A DNA stretch of 64,000 nucleotides from Pseudomonas persica (GTDB lineage: Bacteria > Pseudomonadota > Gammaproteobacteria > Pseudomonadales > Pseudomonadaceae), in assembly GCF_900291015.1 (NCBI RefSeq), contig NZ_OLKL01000006.1:150624-214623 (forward strand). The letters are read 5' to 3'. Below the pieces are notes generated by a model that was given only the letters and a program-made list of their open reading frames with translations, was not told the origin of the DNA and searched no databases. Numbering within the stretch: position 1 is the stretch's first letter; each line of letters starts with the position of its first letter. This document shows positions 8,344 to 16,738 of the stretch, in pieces. The position numbers and the translations under genes were made by a program.

Positions 8344-10296
8344 ATGTTGAACACCCTTCTACCCATCCTGCTGTTCGCTGCCCTTGGCCTGGCAGTGCTC
8401 GGCGCCCTGCGCCGGGTGCGCATGTGGCGCCGTGGCCGGCCGTCCAAGGTCAACCTGATCGGCGGCCTGCTGGCCATGCCGCGTCGTTACCTGGTGGATC
8501 TGCACCATGTGGTCGAGCGCGACAAGTACATGTCCAAGACCCACGTGGCCACCGCAGGCGGCTTCGTGCTGTCGGCCGTGCTGGCGATCCTGGTGCACGG
8601 CTTCGGCCTGCAGAGCAAGATCCTCGGCTACGCGTTGCTGGTCGCCACGGTGATCATGTTCAGCGGCGCCATCTTCGTCTTCAAACGCCGCCTCAACCCG
8701 CCTTCGCGCCTGTCCAAGGGCCCGTGGATGCGCCTGCCGAAGAGTCTGCTGGCGTTTGCCGTCAGCTTTTTCATCGCCACCTTGCCGGTCGCCGGCATCC
8801 TGCCGGCCAACACCGGTGGCTGGGTGATGGTCGGCATTCTCGGCCTGGGCGTGCTGTGGGGCGTGTCGGAGCTGTTCTTCGGCATGACCTGGGGCGGCCC
8901 GATGAAACACGCCTTCGCCGGTGCCCTGCACCTGGCCTGGCACCGCCGCGCCGAACGCTTCGGCGGCGGCCGCTCCACCGGCCTCAAGCCGCTGGACCTG
9001 GAAGACCCGAATGCGCCGCTGGGCGTGGAAAAGCCGGTGGACTTCACCTGGAACCAGCTGCTGGGCTTCGACGCCTGCGTGCAGTGCGGTAAATGTGAAG
9101 CCATGTGCCCGGCCTTTGCCGCCGGCCAGCCGTTGAACCCGAAAAAGCTCATCCAGGACATGGTCATCGGCCTGGCCGGTGGCACCGACGCGCAATTCGC
9201 CGGCAGCCCTTACCCGGGCAAACCGATCGGTGAACACGGCGGCCACCCGCACCAGCCGATCGTCAATGGCCTGGTCGATGCCGAAACGTTGTGGTCGTGC
9301 ACCACTTGCCGCGCCTGCGTCGAGGAATGCCCGATGATGATCGAGCACGTCGATGCCATCGTCGACATGCGCCGTCACCTCACCCTGGAAAAAGGCGCTA
9401 CCCCGAACAAGGGCGCCGAAGTGCTGGACAACCTGATCGCCACCGACAACCCGGGCGGTTTCGCCCCTGGCGGGCGCATGAACTGGGCCGCCGACCTCAA
9501 CCTGCAACTGCTGTCGGAGGTGAAAACCACCGAGGTGCTGTTCTGGGTCGGTGACGGTGCCTTCGACATGCGCAACCAGCGCACCCTGCGCTCGTTCGTC
9601 AAAGTGCTCAAGGCTTCGGGCGTGGACTTTGCGGTGCTCGGCCTGGAAGAACGCGACAGCGGCGATGTGGCACGTCGCCTGGGCGACGAAGCGACCTTCC
9701 AGCAATTGGCCAAGCGCAATATCCAGACCCTGGCCAAGTACAAGTTCCAGCGCATCGTCACCTGCGACCCGCACAGCTTCCATGTGCTGAAGAACGAGTA
9801 CGGCGCCCTGGGCGGCGACTACGAAGTGCAGCACCACAGCACCTACATTGCCGAACTGATCGCGGCCAACAAGCTGAACCTCGGCCAGCACAAGGGCGGC
9901 AGCGTCACCTACCACGACCCGTGCTACCTGGGCCGTTACAACGGTGAGTACGAAGCCCCGCGTGAAGTGCTCAAGGCGCTGGGTATCGAAGTGCGCGAGA
10001 TGCAGCGCTCGGGCTTCCGTTCCCGTTGCTGCGGCGGTGGCGGCGGTGCGCCGATCACCGACATCCCGGGCAAGCAGCGTATCCCCGACATGCGCATGGA
10101 CGACATCCGCGAGACCGAGGCCGAGCTGGTGGCAGTGGGTTGCCCACAGTGCACTGCGATGCTCGAAGGCGTGGTCGAACCGCGCCCACAGATCAAGGAC
10201 CTGGCCGAGCTGGTCGCCGACGTGCTGATCGATGAGGACACGGCTGCCGCCGCAAAGCCGCAAACGGCTAAACGTGAACCTGCGGAGGTGCACTGA
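8344..10296 (+). CDS. dgcB: Dimethylglycine demethylase subunit B (membrane iron-sulfur protein)
   Basis: A 650-residue protein that probably passes electrons from demethylation to ETF or the quinone pool. The N-terminus has several hydrophobic segments between residues 1 and 190 (for example LLPILLFAALGLAVLGAL). Next come two ferredoxin-like cysteine clusters (CVQCGKCEAMCP and CTTCRACVEECP), then CCG-type heterodisulfide-reductase-like cysteine motifs (YHDPCYLGRYN and RCCGGGGGAP). The ATG at 8344 is preceded at six bases by GGAG. An in-frame start at 8329 has no ribosome site. The stop overlaps the next gene as TGATG, indicating coupled translation. Confidence 0.92.
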   Translation: MLNTLLPILLFAALGLAVLGALRRVRMWRRGRPSKVNLIGGLLAMPRRYLVDLHHVVERDKYMSKTHVATAGGFVLSAVLAILVHGFGLQSKILGYALLVATVIMFSGAIFVFKRRLNPPSRLSKGPWMRLPKSLLAFAVSFFIATLPVAGILPANTGGWVMVGILGLGVLWGVSELFFGMTWGGPMKHAFAGALHLAWHRRAERFGGGRSTGLKPLDLEDPNAPLGVEKPVDFTWNQLLGFDACVQCGKCEAMCPAFAAGQPLNPKKLIQDMVIGLAGGTDAQFAGSPYPGKPIGEHGGHPHQPIVNGLVDAETLWSCTTCRACVEECPMMIEHVDAIVDMRRHLTLEKGATPNKGAEVLDNLIATDNPGGFAPGGRMNWAADLNLQLLSEVKTTEVLFWVGDGAFDMRNQRTLRSFVKVLKASGVDFAVLGLEERDSGDVARRLGDEATFQQLAKRNIQTLAKYKFQRIVTCDPHSFHVLKNEYGALGGDYEVQHHSTYIAELIAANKLNLGQHKGGSVTYHDPCYLGRYNGEYEAPREVLKALGIEVREMQRSGFRSRCCGGGGGAPITDIPGKQRIPDMRMDDIRETEAELVAVGCPQCTAMLEGVVEPRPQIKDLAELVADVLIDEDTAAAAKPQTAKREPAEVH

Positions 10297-11528
10297 TGAG
10301 CGACATTATCCGCCGCGACCCGCGCGCCGAGTGGATCGCCCGTAACCGTCTGCACCCGCTGCATGCAGCGATGCAGACGCAGCAAACCAGCTGGATGGGC
10401 CCCAACGGCCTCATCCGCAAGAACCCCCATGCCATCGCCGCAGGTTTTATCGGCCCGGCCGGCCTCAAACGTATCGACCGCAGCGGCGCCCAGCAGGGCA
10501 CTGCTGTGGGCGGGCGGCGCACGGCGGCGGCCGAGGTCAAGCTGCCGCTGCACCAGGTGCCGGCGCCGGCGTTCTACATTGCCGTGGTGCCGGACATGGT
10601 CGGTGGCCGCCTGAGCAGCCACGACCGCGACCTGCTCGGCCTGGCCCACAGCCTGGCCGGCAGCGACGGTGCGGTGCTGGCGGTGGTGTTTGGCGAGCAC
10701 AAGGAAAGCAACTTTTCCACAGCCGGGGTCGACCGCCTGCTGGTCATCGAGGGTGAAGCTTTCGAAGGTTATGCACCGGAGCAACTGGTACAAGGCCTGC
10801 GTGCTGTGGATAACCAGTTCACCCCGCGTCACTGGCTGCTGCCCGACAGCCGCACCGGTGGCGGCGAACTGGGCCGGCGCCTGGGCGCGGCACTGGGCGA
10901 GCGCCCGGCAACGCGGGTATGGCAGGTCAAGGACGGCCAGTGCATCGGCCGTGCCGGTGCCGGCCAGCAAGACCTGCAGCGCGCCGTACCACGCCTGATC
11001 CTGGCGGCGGCCGAGTGTGCCGAGCCGGTCAGCGAAACCCGTCACGAAGCCTTGCCGGTGGAGTTGTCCACAGGCGTGGCGCGCAGCCTGTCGCGTATCG
11101 AAGACCTCGGTTCGGTGGCCGTGGACCCGGCCACCATTGCCATGGCCGAGGCCGAGTTCATTGTCTCGGGCGGCAACGGGGTCAAGGACTGGGACCTGTA
11201 CCACAAGGCCACTGCGGCCCTGGGCGCCACCGAAGGCGCCTCGCGGGTGGCGGTGGACGACGGCTTCATGCCGCGCAACCGCCAGGTGGGTGCCACCGGT
11301 ACCTGGGTTACCGCGCGGGTCTACGTGGCTGTGGGTATCTCGGGCGCGATCCAGCACCTGCAGGGCATCGGTGCCTGCGACAAGGTGGTGGCGATCAACA
11401 TGGACCCAGGCTGCGACATGATCAAACGGGCCGACCTGTCGGTGATTGGCGACAGTTCGGCGATTCTCCAGGCACTGATCGAGGCTGTGGACAACTACCG
11501 CAGCGGCGGCCAGCGTGACGCGGCATAA
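10296..11528 (+). CDS. Electron transfer flavoprotein alpha subunit of the dgc operon
   Basis: A 410-residue ETF alpha-type protein. The C-terminal FAD domain is clear: VSGGNGVKDWDLYHKATAALGA, then RQVGATGTWVTARVYVAVGISG and AINMDPGCDMIKRADLSVIGD. The first 80 residues are an extension not usual for housekeeping EtfA. Translation is coupled to dgcB through TGATG. With the following gene it should form a dedicated ETF that takes electrons from dimethylglycine and perhaps sarcosine oxidation. It is distinct from the fatty-acid ETF, which would normally be encoded elsewhere. Confidence 0.9.
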   Translation: MSDIIRRDPRAEWIARNRLHPLHAAMQTQQTSWMGPNGLIRKNPHAIAAGFIGPAGLKRIDRSGAQQGTAVGGRRTAAAEVKLPLHQVPAPAFYIAVVPDMVGGRLSSHDRDLLGLAHSLAGSDGAVLAVVFGEHKESNFSTAGVDRLLVIEGEAFEGYAPEQLVQGLRAVDNQFTPRHWLLPDSRTGGGELGRRLGAALGERPATRVWQVKDGQCIGRAGAGQQDLQRAVPRLILAAAECAEPVSETRHEALPVELSTGVARSLSRIEDLGSVAVDPATIAMAEAEFIVSGGNGVKDWDLYHKATAALGATEGASRVAVDDGFMPRNRQVGATGTWVTARVYVAVGISGAIQHLQGIGACDKVVAINMDPGCDMIKRADLSVIGDSSAILQALIEAVDNYRSGGQRDAA

Positions 11529-11538
11529 GGGCACAAGC

Positions 11539-12309
11539 ATGAATACGAAAGTCATCAGCCTGGTTTCCATTGGTGCCCACCCCAGCTCCGGCCGCGCCCG
11601 CCGCGCCGAGCAGGATGCCCGCGCCGTGGAGCTGGGTTTGCAACTGGCTGGGGATAACTTGCAGGTGGTGCATGCCGGCGACCCACGGGAAGAGGCGCTG
11701 CGCGCCTACCTGGGCATGGGCCTGGACCACCTGGATGTTCTGGAGCAGCCGGCCGGTGCCGATGTACTGGGCGTGCTCGGCGATTACCTGCGCGACGCCG
11801 GGGCACAGCTGGTGCTGACCGGCAGCCAGGCCGAGACTGGCGAGGGATCGGGTATGTTGCCGTTCCTGCTGGCCGAAAAGCTCGGCTGGCCGCTGATTGT
11901 CGGGCTGGCCGAAGTGGAGTCGATCGACAACGGCACCGCCCAGGTGCTGCAGGCTTTGCCGCGTGGTCAGCGGCGTCGGCTGAAGGTGCGCCTGCCGTTG
12001 CTGGCGACTGTGGATAACGCTGCGCCCAAGCCGCGCCAGAGCGCTTTCGGGCCGGCGCGTCGGGGTGTACTGGCGGCGCGCAACGTGGCCATCGTCGAAG
12101 ACGAACTGCTGGCCGAAGCCGAGCTGCAACCGGCTCGCCCACGGCCCAAGCGCTTGAAGGTGATCAAGGCCAAGAGCGGCGCCGACCGGATGAAGGCGGC
12201 AACCGCCAAGGCCAGTGGTGGCGGTGGCAAGGTGCTGAAGGACGTTTCGCCACAGGAAGGCGCCGAAGCCATCCTCAAGCTGCTGGTGGAAGAGGGCGTG
12301 CTGCGCTGA
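11539..12309 (+). CDS. Electron transfer flavoprotein beta subunit of the dgc operon
   Basis: A 256-residue ETF beta-like protein. It has an adenine-nucleotide-binding alpha/beta fold: an early ISLVSIGAHPSSG strand-loop, and DAGAQLVLTGSQAETGEGSGMLPFLLAEKLGWPL matching the ETF beta core. The final 60 residues are rich in lysine and alanine and differ from housekeeping EtfB. It follows the alpha subunit by ten bases. The frame opens at 11515, but the ATG at 11539 fits the protein start best. It is the last gene of the operon and is followed by a REP pair. Confidence 0.87.
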   Translation: MNTKVISLVSIGAHPSSGRARRAEQDARAVELGLQLAGDNLQVVHAGDPREEALRAYLGMGLDHLDVLEQPAGADVLGVLGDYLRDAGAQLVLTGSQAETGEGSGMLPFLLAEKLGWPLIVGLAEVESIDNGTAQVLQALPRGQRRRLKVRLPLLATVDNAAPKPRQSAFGPARRGVLAARNVAIVEDELLAEAELQPARPRPKRLKVIKAKSGADRMKAATAKASGGGGKVLKDVSPQEGAEAILKLLVEEGVLR

Positions 12310-12317
12310 AACTTGTA

Positions 12318-12415
12318 CCGGCCTCATCGCCGGCAAGCCAGCTCCCACAGGTATTGCACCGAGCCCGAAGGCAGCGGTGATCCTGTGGGAGCTGGCTTGC
12401 CGACGATGAGGCCGG
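12318..12415. repeat. REP pair, GCCGGC-type, after the dgc-etf operon
   Basis: Inverted copies 12318-12351 and 12382-12415 of the second REP subtype in this window (core GCCGGCAAGCCAGC with the same CTCCCACAGG tail). The pair begins nine bases after the ETF beta stop and probably forms the operon's 3' end. Confidence 0.9.
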
Positions 12416-12458
12416 TGCAGGCAGCATAGTGGCATTGCCGAAGCACATTGAACGCCAG

Positions 12459-13095
12459 TTGCCCAATGTCTCGTTCAAGCTGTGCATAAGTAACGCTCTG
12501 GGCGGTACCAAAAAGCATTTGGCATCCAGATACTGTGGCAAATCCTGCGAAACAGACAGGCACTGCAGGTACAACTGTTTTTGCCCACCAAATCTGTTCG
12601 CCAAGGTGTGGATAAAGTGTTGGCGCATGGCTGCAGGCCTCGTATTACGGCGCCTTCAAGGTGTTGATCAAAAAACGATCAGGATTTCTCCCTGCCTTCG
12701 CATGCGCAAGCGTCAGTCTCTTCCTGATTTTGCCCACAATCGCTGTTAGCCGGTCTGTGGATAATCTGTTCGATAGCGGCTGCAAGCAGCGTAGTTAAAG
12801 GCCTTGATAGATTTGTTCAAAAAACGATCAATCTCTCCTGAATCCAGCGAGATCCTTGATAATCAGGGCCTTGATTCGCTTATCCACAACTCGATTGCAG
12901 AAAAATCATCAGTTGCCCACAAACTCTGTTGGTGTATCTGTGGACAAGGTGTATGAACTCCGCTGTAGCCCAGTGAGCATGCGTCCTTGTCGATTCTGAT
13001 CAAATAATGATCAACGGCAGGCCTGACATTTTTGCCAGTATGCCAAGTTCCACCCAGCCATTACCGTGTCCGCAATTCTTCGCATTTGTGGATAA
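12459..13095. repeat. Array of DnaA-box repeat units (origin-like or titration element)
   Basis: Degenerate direct repeats fill the 690-base spacer between the ETF operon and an orphan RHS gene. Perfect DnaA boxes (TTATCCACA or its complement) lie at 12607-12615, 12756-12764, 12880-12888 and 13087-13095. A consensus-compatible TTATGCACA lies at 12481-12489 and an 8/9 match at 12939-12947. Three units share fixed geometry. TTGCCCAC begins at 12581, 12730 and 12913; the box begins 26 bases later each time. A TGATCAAAAAACGATCA-type sequence begins 58 bases after the box (12665, 12814, 12997). A fourth unit at 12459 is weaker, and a possible fifth begins near 13061. No coding frame with recognisable homology covers the region. 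DnaA boxes are known to occur at origins and at titration or reactivation sites; the role here is inferred. Confidence 0.8.
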
Positions 13096-13098
13096 CTC

Positions 13099-13878
13099 AT
13101 GGGAACATTTTTCGGCCCTCGTGCTTATACGCCTCACGGCGTTATCAACGTAGCCGTTGCTGCCGGGCTGGCTTTTTGTGGACAGTATCGGGATCCAGTG
13201 ACTGGCAATTACCCGTTGGGAAACGGTCATCGCTTCTACAGCCCAACTCTGATGCGATTTCTGAGCCCTGATAGCCTCAGCCCATTTGGCCGAGGGGGCA
13301 TCAATGTCTACGCTTACTGCGGTGGTGAGCCAGTCAATCGGCACGATCCGACAGGCCAGGTTTTCGAAACGGCAGCCCTGACTTTACGAGGTTTGGGGAT
13401 GGCATCGAATGCACTGACCTTGGGGTACAACTTCCTGGGACCTTCGCCTACCGATCGTCTGGGGCTTAATGCTGCGCGAACGAGTACATTCGGCTCACTG
13501 TTGAGCTTGGGAAGTGCTGCGGCGCAATTCGCAGGAGTGGAGGGTGCAATTTTTGGGGCGAATGTCGGTACGGCGATAAGTCTGGCGGCTACCGGTGCAC
13601 GCGCTATCAACGCTGCGGTCGGCCCTGGGACCAGTCCTTTAAGGCAGGTAAGTAAGAACTTCGATTTGCTGGCAGGGGGAATACCGGCTGAGGTTGCTGC
13701 GGAAATTGCATTGGAAAGCGTAGAGACCTCACCTCAGCGTGGTCTGCCGGTGCGGCAATCTGTAATCAACCGTCCTGCTCCGGAAGTCAACCGAGTAAGT
13801 TCCAGCGAGGGGACTCCAGATTCATGGGCTTTTCAGAGCGATACGATGGGGGTTAGACAACGACGACATTCGAGGTGA
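13099..13878 (+). CDS. Orphan RHS-core-domain protein
   Basis: A 259-residue protein carrying only the C-terminal end of an RHS element. The conserved RHS-associated core runs from the start to about residue 88 (FCGQYRDPVTGNYPLGNGHR, then RFLSPDSLSPFGRGGINVYAYCGGEPVNRHDPTG). A unique 170-residue tail rich in Ala, Gly and Ser follows. In full RHS proteins the region after DPTG is the variable toxin tip. No YD repeats, secretion signal or adjacent immunity gene are present. No Shine-Dalgarno site precedes the ATG: a DnaA box ends three bases before it. The gene may therefore be a remnant or have a different start. The tail resembles nothing I recognise. Confidence 0.65.
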   Translation: MGTFFGPRAYTPHGVINVAVAAGLAFCGQYRDPVTGNYPLGNGHRFYSPTLMRFLSPDSLSPFGRGGINVYAYCGGEPVNRHDPTGQVFETAALTLRGLGMASNALTLGYNFLGPSPTDRLGLNAARTSTFGSLLSLGSAAAQFAGVEGAIFGANVGTAISLAATGARAINAAVGPGTSPLRQVSKNFDLLAGGIPAEVAAEIALESVETSPQRGLPVRQSVINRPAPEVNRVSSSEGTPDSWAFQSDTMGVRQRRHSR

Positions 13879-13879
13879 A

Positions 13880-13908
13880 TTGGAGGGGCCATGGTTCAAC
13901 CCCTCCAA
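13880..13908. terminator. Hairpin between the RHS gene and gbcA
   Basis: Perfect 9-base stem TTGGAGGGG / CCCCTCCAA with an 11-base loop in the 46-base gap between two converging genes. No clear T tract follows on either side, so it may be a weak or bidirectional terminator. Confidence 0.55.
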
Positions 13909-13924
13909 AGTTCGGTGCAATCGC

Positions 13925-15217
13925 TTACTGCGCCTGCACTTCCTTCAGATAAGGCGCCGGCTCCGCCCCCAGGTTGTTCAACACTCGCTGGCTGTACCAG
14001 TCAATGAAGTTGACCACGCCAAACTCGTAGGTCTTCGAGTATGGCCCAGGCTGGTATGCGGTGGAGTTGATGCCACGCTGGTTCTCTTCGGCCAGGCGAC
14101 GGTCCTGGTCGTTGGTGGCGTCCCACACCTTGCGCATGTTCTCAGGGTTGTAGTCGACGCCTTCCACGGCATCCTTGTGCACCAGCCACTTGGTGGTAAC
14201 CATGGTTTCCTGGGCGCTGATCGGCCACACGGTGAACACGATCATGTGGTCGCCCATGCAGTGGTTCCACGAGTGCGGCAGGTGCAGGATGCGCATCGAG
14301 CCCAGGTCCGGGTTCTTGATGCGGCCCATCAGCTTCTGGCAGGCCTGCTTGCCATCCATGGTCATCGACACGGTGCCTTTGAGCAGCGGCATGCGCACGA
14401 TGCGGTTACGCAGGCCGTGGCTCTTGTGCAGGTACGGGATCTTCTCGGCTTCCCAGGCGGCAGCGGAGGCGGCCACGTGGTCCTTGAATTCCTGGCTGGC
14501 GCGTGGGTCGTTGGTGTCGTCCCATTCCAGCAGGGTTTGCAGCAGCTCCGGGTGCGAACCGTTGCAGTGGTAGCACTCGCGGTTGTTTTCCAGCACCAGC
14601 TTCCAGTTGGCCTTTTCCATCAAGGTGGTTTGCACCGCCACCTTGGTGTTCTCCATGTCGTACGGTTCCATGTAGTGGTCCAGGGTGGCCAGGAACTCGT
14701 CGATGGCCGGCGGGTTTTCCGCCAGGCTGATGAAGATGTAGCCACCGGCGACCTTCACGTTCACCGGCTTGAGGCCGTACTGGTTCATGTCGAAGTCGGC
14801 ACCCATTTCGGTACCGGCGAACAGCAGGCGGCCGTCCAGCTCGTAGGTCCACTGGTGGTACGGGCAGACCAGCTTGGCCACCTTGCCCTTGTCGCTGACG
14901 CACAGGCGCGAACCACGGTGGCGGCAGACGTTATGGAAGGCATGCACTTTACCTTCGGCGCCACGTACCACGATGATCGGGTTCTTGCCGATCTGCAGGG
15001 TGATGTAGTTGCCCTTGGCCGGGATCTCGCAGGTCATGCCGGCGATCAGCCACTCCTTGTGGAAGATCTCCTGCATGTCGATCTGGAACAGACGCTCGTC
15101 GTTGTAGAAAGGCTGGGGCAGCGAGTAGGTTCGCTCGCGGGTCTGCAGCATCTCGGCGGTGGCCTTGCGTGCAGGTTCCAGTGGATCGCCCAGACTCAGG
15201 GTTGCGGTGACGTCCAT
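13925..15217 (-). CDS. gbcA: Glycine betaine demethylase, Rieske oxygenase subunit
   Basis: A 430-residue Rieske non-haem iron oxygenase that removes one methyl of glycine betaine as formaldehyde, giving dimethylglycine. The Rieske [2Fe-2S] ligands are C98, H100, C118 and H121 (CRH, then 17 residues, CPYH). The catalytic iron motif is NNRECYHCNGSH with H217 and H222. The start at 15217 (MDVTATLSL) has GAGGAA upstream; the frame continues to 15250 without support. Its reductase gbcB is divergent across a 294-base spacer. In pseudomonads both are activated by the AraC-type regulator GbdR, whose gene is not in the window. Confidence 0.95.
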   Translation of the reverse strand: MDVTATLSLGDPLEPARKATAEMLQTRERTYSLPQPFYNDERLFQIDMQEIFHKEWLIAGMTCEIPAKGNYITLQIGKNPIIVVRGAEGKVHAFHNVCRHRGSRLCVSDKGKVAKLVCPYHQWTYELDGRLLFAGTEMGADFDMNQYGLKPVNVKVAGGYIFISLAENPPAIDEFLATLDHYMEPYDMENTKVAVQTTLMEKANWKLVLENNRECYHCNGSHPELLQTLLEWDDTNDPRASQEFKDHVAASAAAWEAEKIPYLHKSHGLRNRIVRMPLLKGTVSMTMDGKQACQKLMGRIKNPDLGSMRILHLPHSWNHCMGDHMIVFTVWPISAQETMVTTKWLVHKDAVEGVDYNPENMRKVWDATNDQDRRLAEENQRGINSTAYQPGPYSKTYEFGVVNFIDWYSQRVLNNLGAEPAPYLKEVQAQ

Positions 15218-15356
15218 CGTGTATTCCTCGGGGCCGTGTGCGGCCGGCAAAAGGTGGCTAATCGTTGTTGTGGTGCCGCAAGGCTGCTCATCAAGAAACA
15301 GCTGGTTGTTTTGCCGTGGAGTGTGCGTCCGAAGGCGCCATGAACCGTATCCATGG

Positions 15357-15433
15357 GCGACATGGCCGATTTGAATTACGACGCGCCAGCCCTTGCAGCG
15401 CGGGGCTGGTCGCGATAAGCACGCCGATGTCGC
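15357..15433. promoter_or_regulatory. Facing GCGACATSG half-sites between gbcA and gbcB
   Basis: GCGACATGGCC at 15357-15367 and GCCGATGTCGC at 15423-15433 form an imperfect inverted pair (9 of 11) centred 66 bases apart. They lie in the divergent spacer where a betaine-responsive activator must act. They are candidates for GbdR contacts; I could not match them to a known consensus. Confidence 0.35.
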
Positions 15434-15511
15434 TGGCAGGAATGTACGTCGCCTTCAGCTTGCGCATTATCCAAGCCATAAAAGGCCAATAGTCGGCTGC
15501 TGGAGATGAAC

Positions 15512-16612
15512 ATGTCCGATACCTTCCTCAATCCGGTCACTACCCAGACCTGGGCCAACGGCCGCCACATCGTGCGCTGCGTCAAGGTCATCCAGGAGAC
15601 CTGGGACGTGCGCACGTTCTGCTTCATGGCCGACCAGCCGATCATGTTCTTCTTCAAGCCAGGGCAGTTCGTCACCCTGGAGCTGGAGATCGAAGGCAAA
15701 CCGGTGATGCGCTCCTACACCATCTCCAGTTCGCCGTCGGTGCCCTACAGCTTCTCGATCACCGTCAAGCGTGTGCCGGGTGGCCTGGTGTCCAACTTCC
15801 TCCACGACACCATGCACGAAGGCACCGAGCTGCCGGTGCATGGCCCGGTGGGGCTGTTCAACGCAATCGACTTCCCGGCGCCGAAGGTGCTGTACCTCTC
15901 GGGCGGTGTCGGCATCACCCCGGTCATGTCGATGGCGCGCTGGTTCTACGACACCAACGGCAATGTCGACATGGTGTTCGTGCACAGTGCCCGTTCGCCG
16001 AAGGACATCATCTACCACCGCGAGCTGGAGCAGATGGCTTCGCGCATTCCCAATTTCAGCCTGCATATCATTTGCGAAAAGCATGGCCTGGGTGAGCCAT
16101 GGGCGGGTTATCGCGGCTACCTCAACCAGCGCCTGATGGAGCTGATCGCGCCGGACTACATGGACCGCGTAGTGTTCTGCTGCGGCCCGACGCCATACAT
16201 GAGCGCGGTCAAGCGCATGCTCGAAGCGGTCGGCTTCGACATGAAGAACTACCACGAGGAATCGTTCGGTGCGACGCCGCCTGAGGCCAAGGCCGATGCA
16301 GTGGAGCACGCCGAGCAGGCTGCCGACGCGCCGGAACTGGACGCGGCCGACCTCAACCTGGTGGAGTTCATCGGCAGCGAGAAGAGCATCCGCATCGCCC
16401 CGGGCGAGACCGTGCACGCGGCGGCGGCCAAGGTTGGCCTGATGATCCCGAAAGCCTGCGGCATGGGCATCTGCGGTACCTGCAAGGTGCTCAAGCTGGG
16501 CGGCGAAGTGGAGATGGAGCACAACGGCGGCATTACCGAAGAGGACGAAGCCGAGGGCTACATCCTGTCGTGCTGCAGTGTGCCGAAAGGGGATGTGCGG
16601 ATCGATTACTGA
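15512..16612 (+). CDS. gbcB: Glycine betaine demethylase, reductase subunit
   Basis: A 366-residue ferredoxin reductase that feeds electrons to GbcA. A FAD domain (RSYTISSSPS, about residues 70-78) is followed by an NAD-binding domain (LYLSGGVGITPVMSMARWF and VVFCCGPTPYMSAV). A C-terminal plant-type [2Fe-2S] domain has cysteines in KACGMGICGTCKV plus a later ILSCC. This is the FNR-ferredoxin order of class IA-like oxygenase reductases. ATG 15512 is six bases after GGAG; the in-frame ATG at 15506 abuts that box and is less likely. Confidence 0.94.
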   Translation: MSDTFLNPVTTQTWANGRHIVRCVKVIQETWDVRTFCFMADQPIMFFFKPGQFVTLELEIEGKPVMRSYTISSSPSVPYSFSITVKRVPGGLVSNFLHDTMHEGTELPVHGPVGLFNAIDFPAPKVLYLSGGVGITPVMSMARWFYDTNGNVDMVFVHSARSPKDIIYHRELEQMASRIPNFSLHIICEKHGLGEPWAGYRGYLNQRLMELIAPDYMDRVVFCCGPTPYMSAVKRMLEAVGFDMKNYHEESFGATPPEAKADAVEHAEQAADAPELDAADLNLVEFIGSEKSIRIAPGETVHAAAAKVGLMIPKACGMGICGTCKVLKLGGEVEMEHNGGITEEDEAEGYILSCCSVPKGDVRIDY

Positions 16613-16637
16613 TCCGGGAATGCAGTGGGCTGCTTTG

Positions 16638-16718
16638 CAGTCCATCGCCGGCAAGCGCGGCTCCTACAGGTACTGCGCTTGCGGTCGGTGCGGGAGCCGG
16701 GCTTGCCGGCGATGGGCC
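16638..16718. repeat. REP pair, GCCGGC-type, between gbcB and a chemoreceptor gene
   Basis: Diverged inverted copies at about 16641-16670 and 16690-16717, enclosed by an outer GCTTTGCAG / GCAAAGCGGC near-palindrome reaching 16731. The pair lies between two converging genes. Confidence 0.8.
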
Positions 16719-16738
16719 GCAAAGCGGCCCCGGCTTCT

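Noticed and set aside
8359..10293. A 644-residue open frame on the minus strand
   Set aside because: Antisense shadow of dgcB; composition artefact.
12275..12628. Small minus-strand frames over the REP pair and the start of the DnaA-box array
   Set aside because: They translate REP palindromes (SRINPLPQ- and LWELACRR-like peptides) and have no ribosome sites or homology.
12459..13095. The DnaA-box array as the main chromosomal origin
   Set aside because: The primary Pseudomonas origin lies next to dnaA and rpmH, which are absent here; only a secondary or titration role is proposed.
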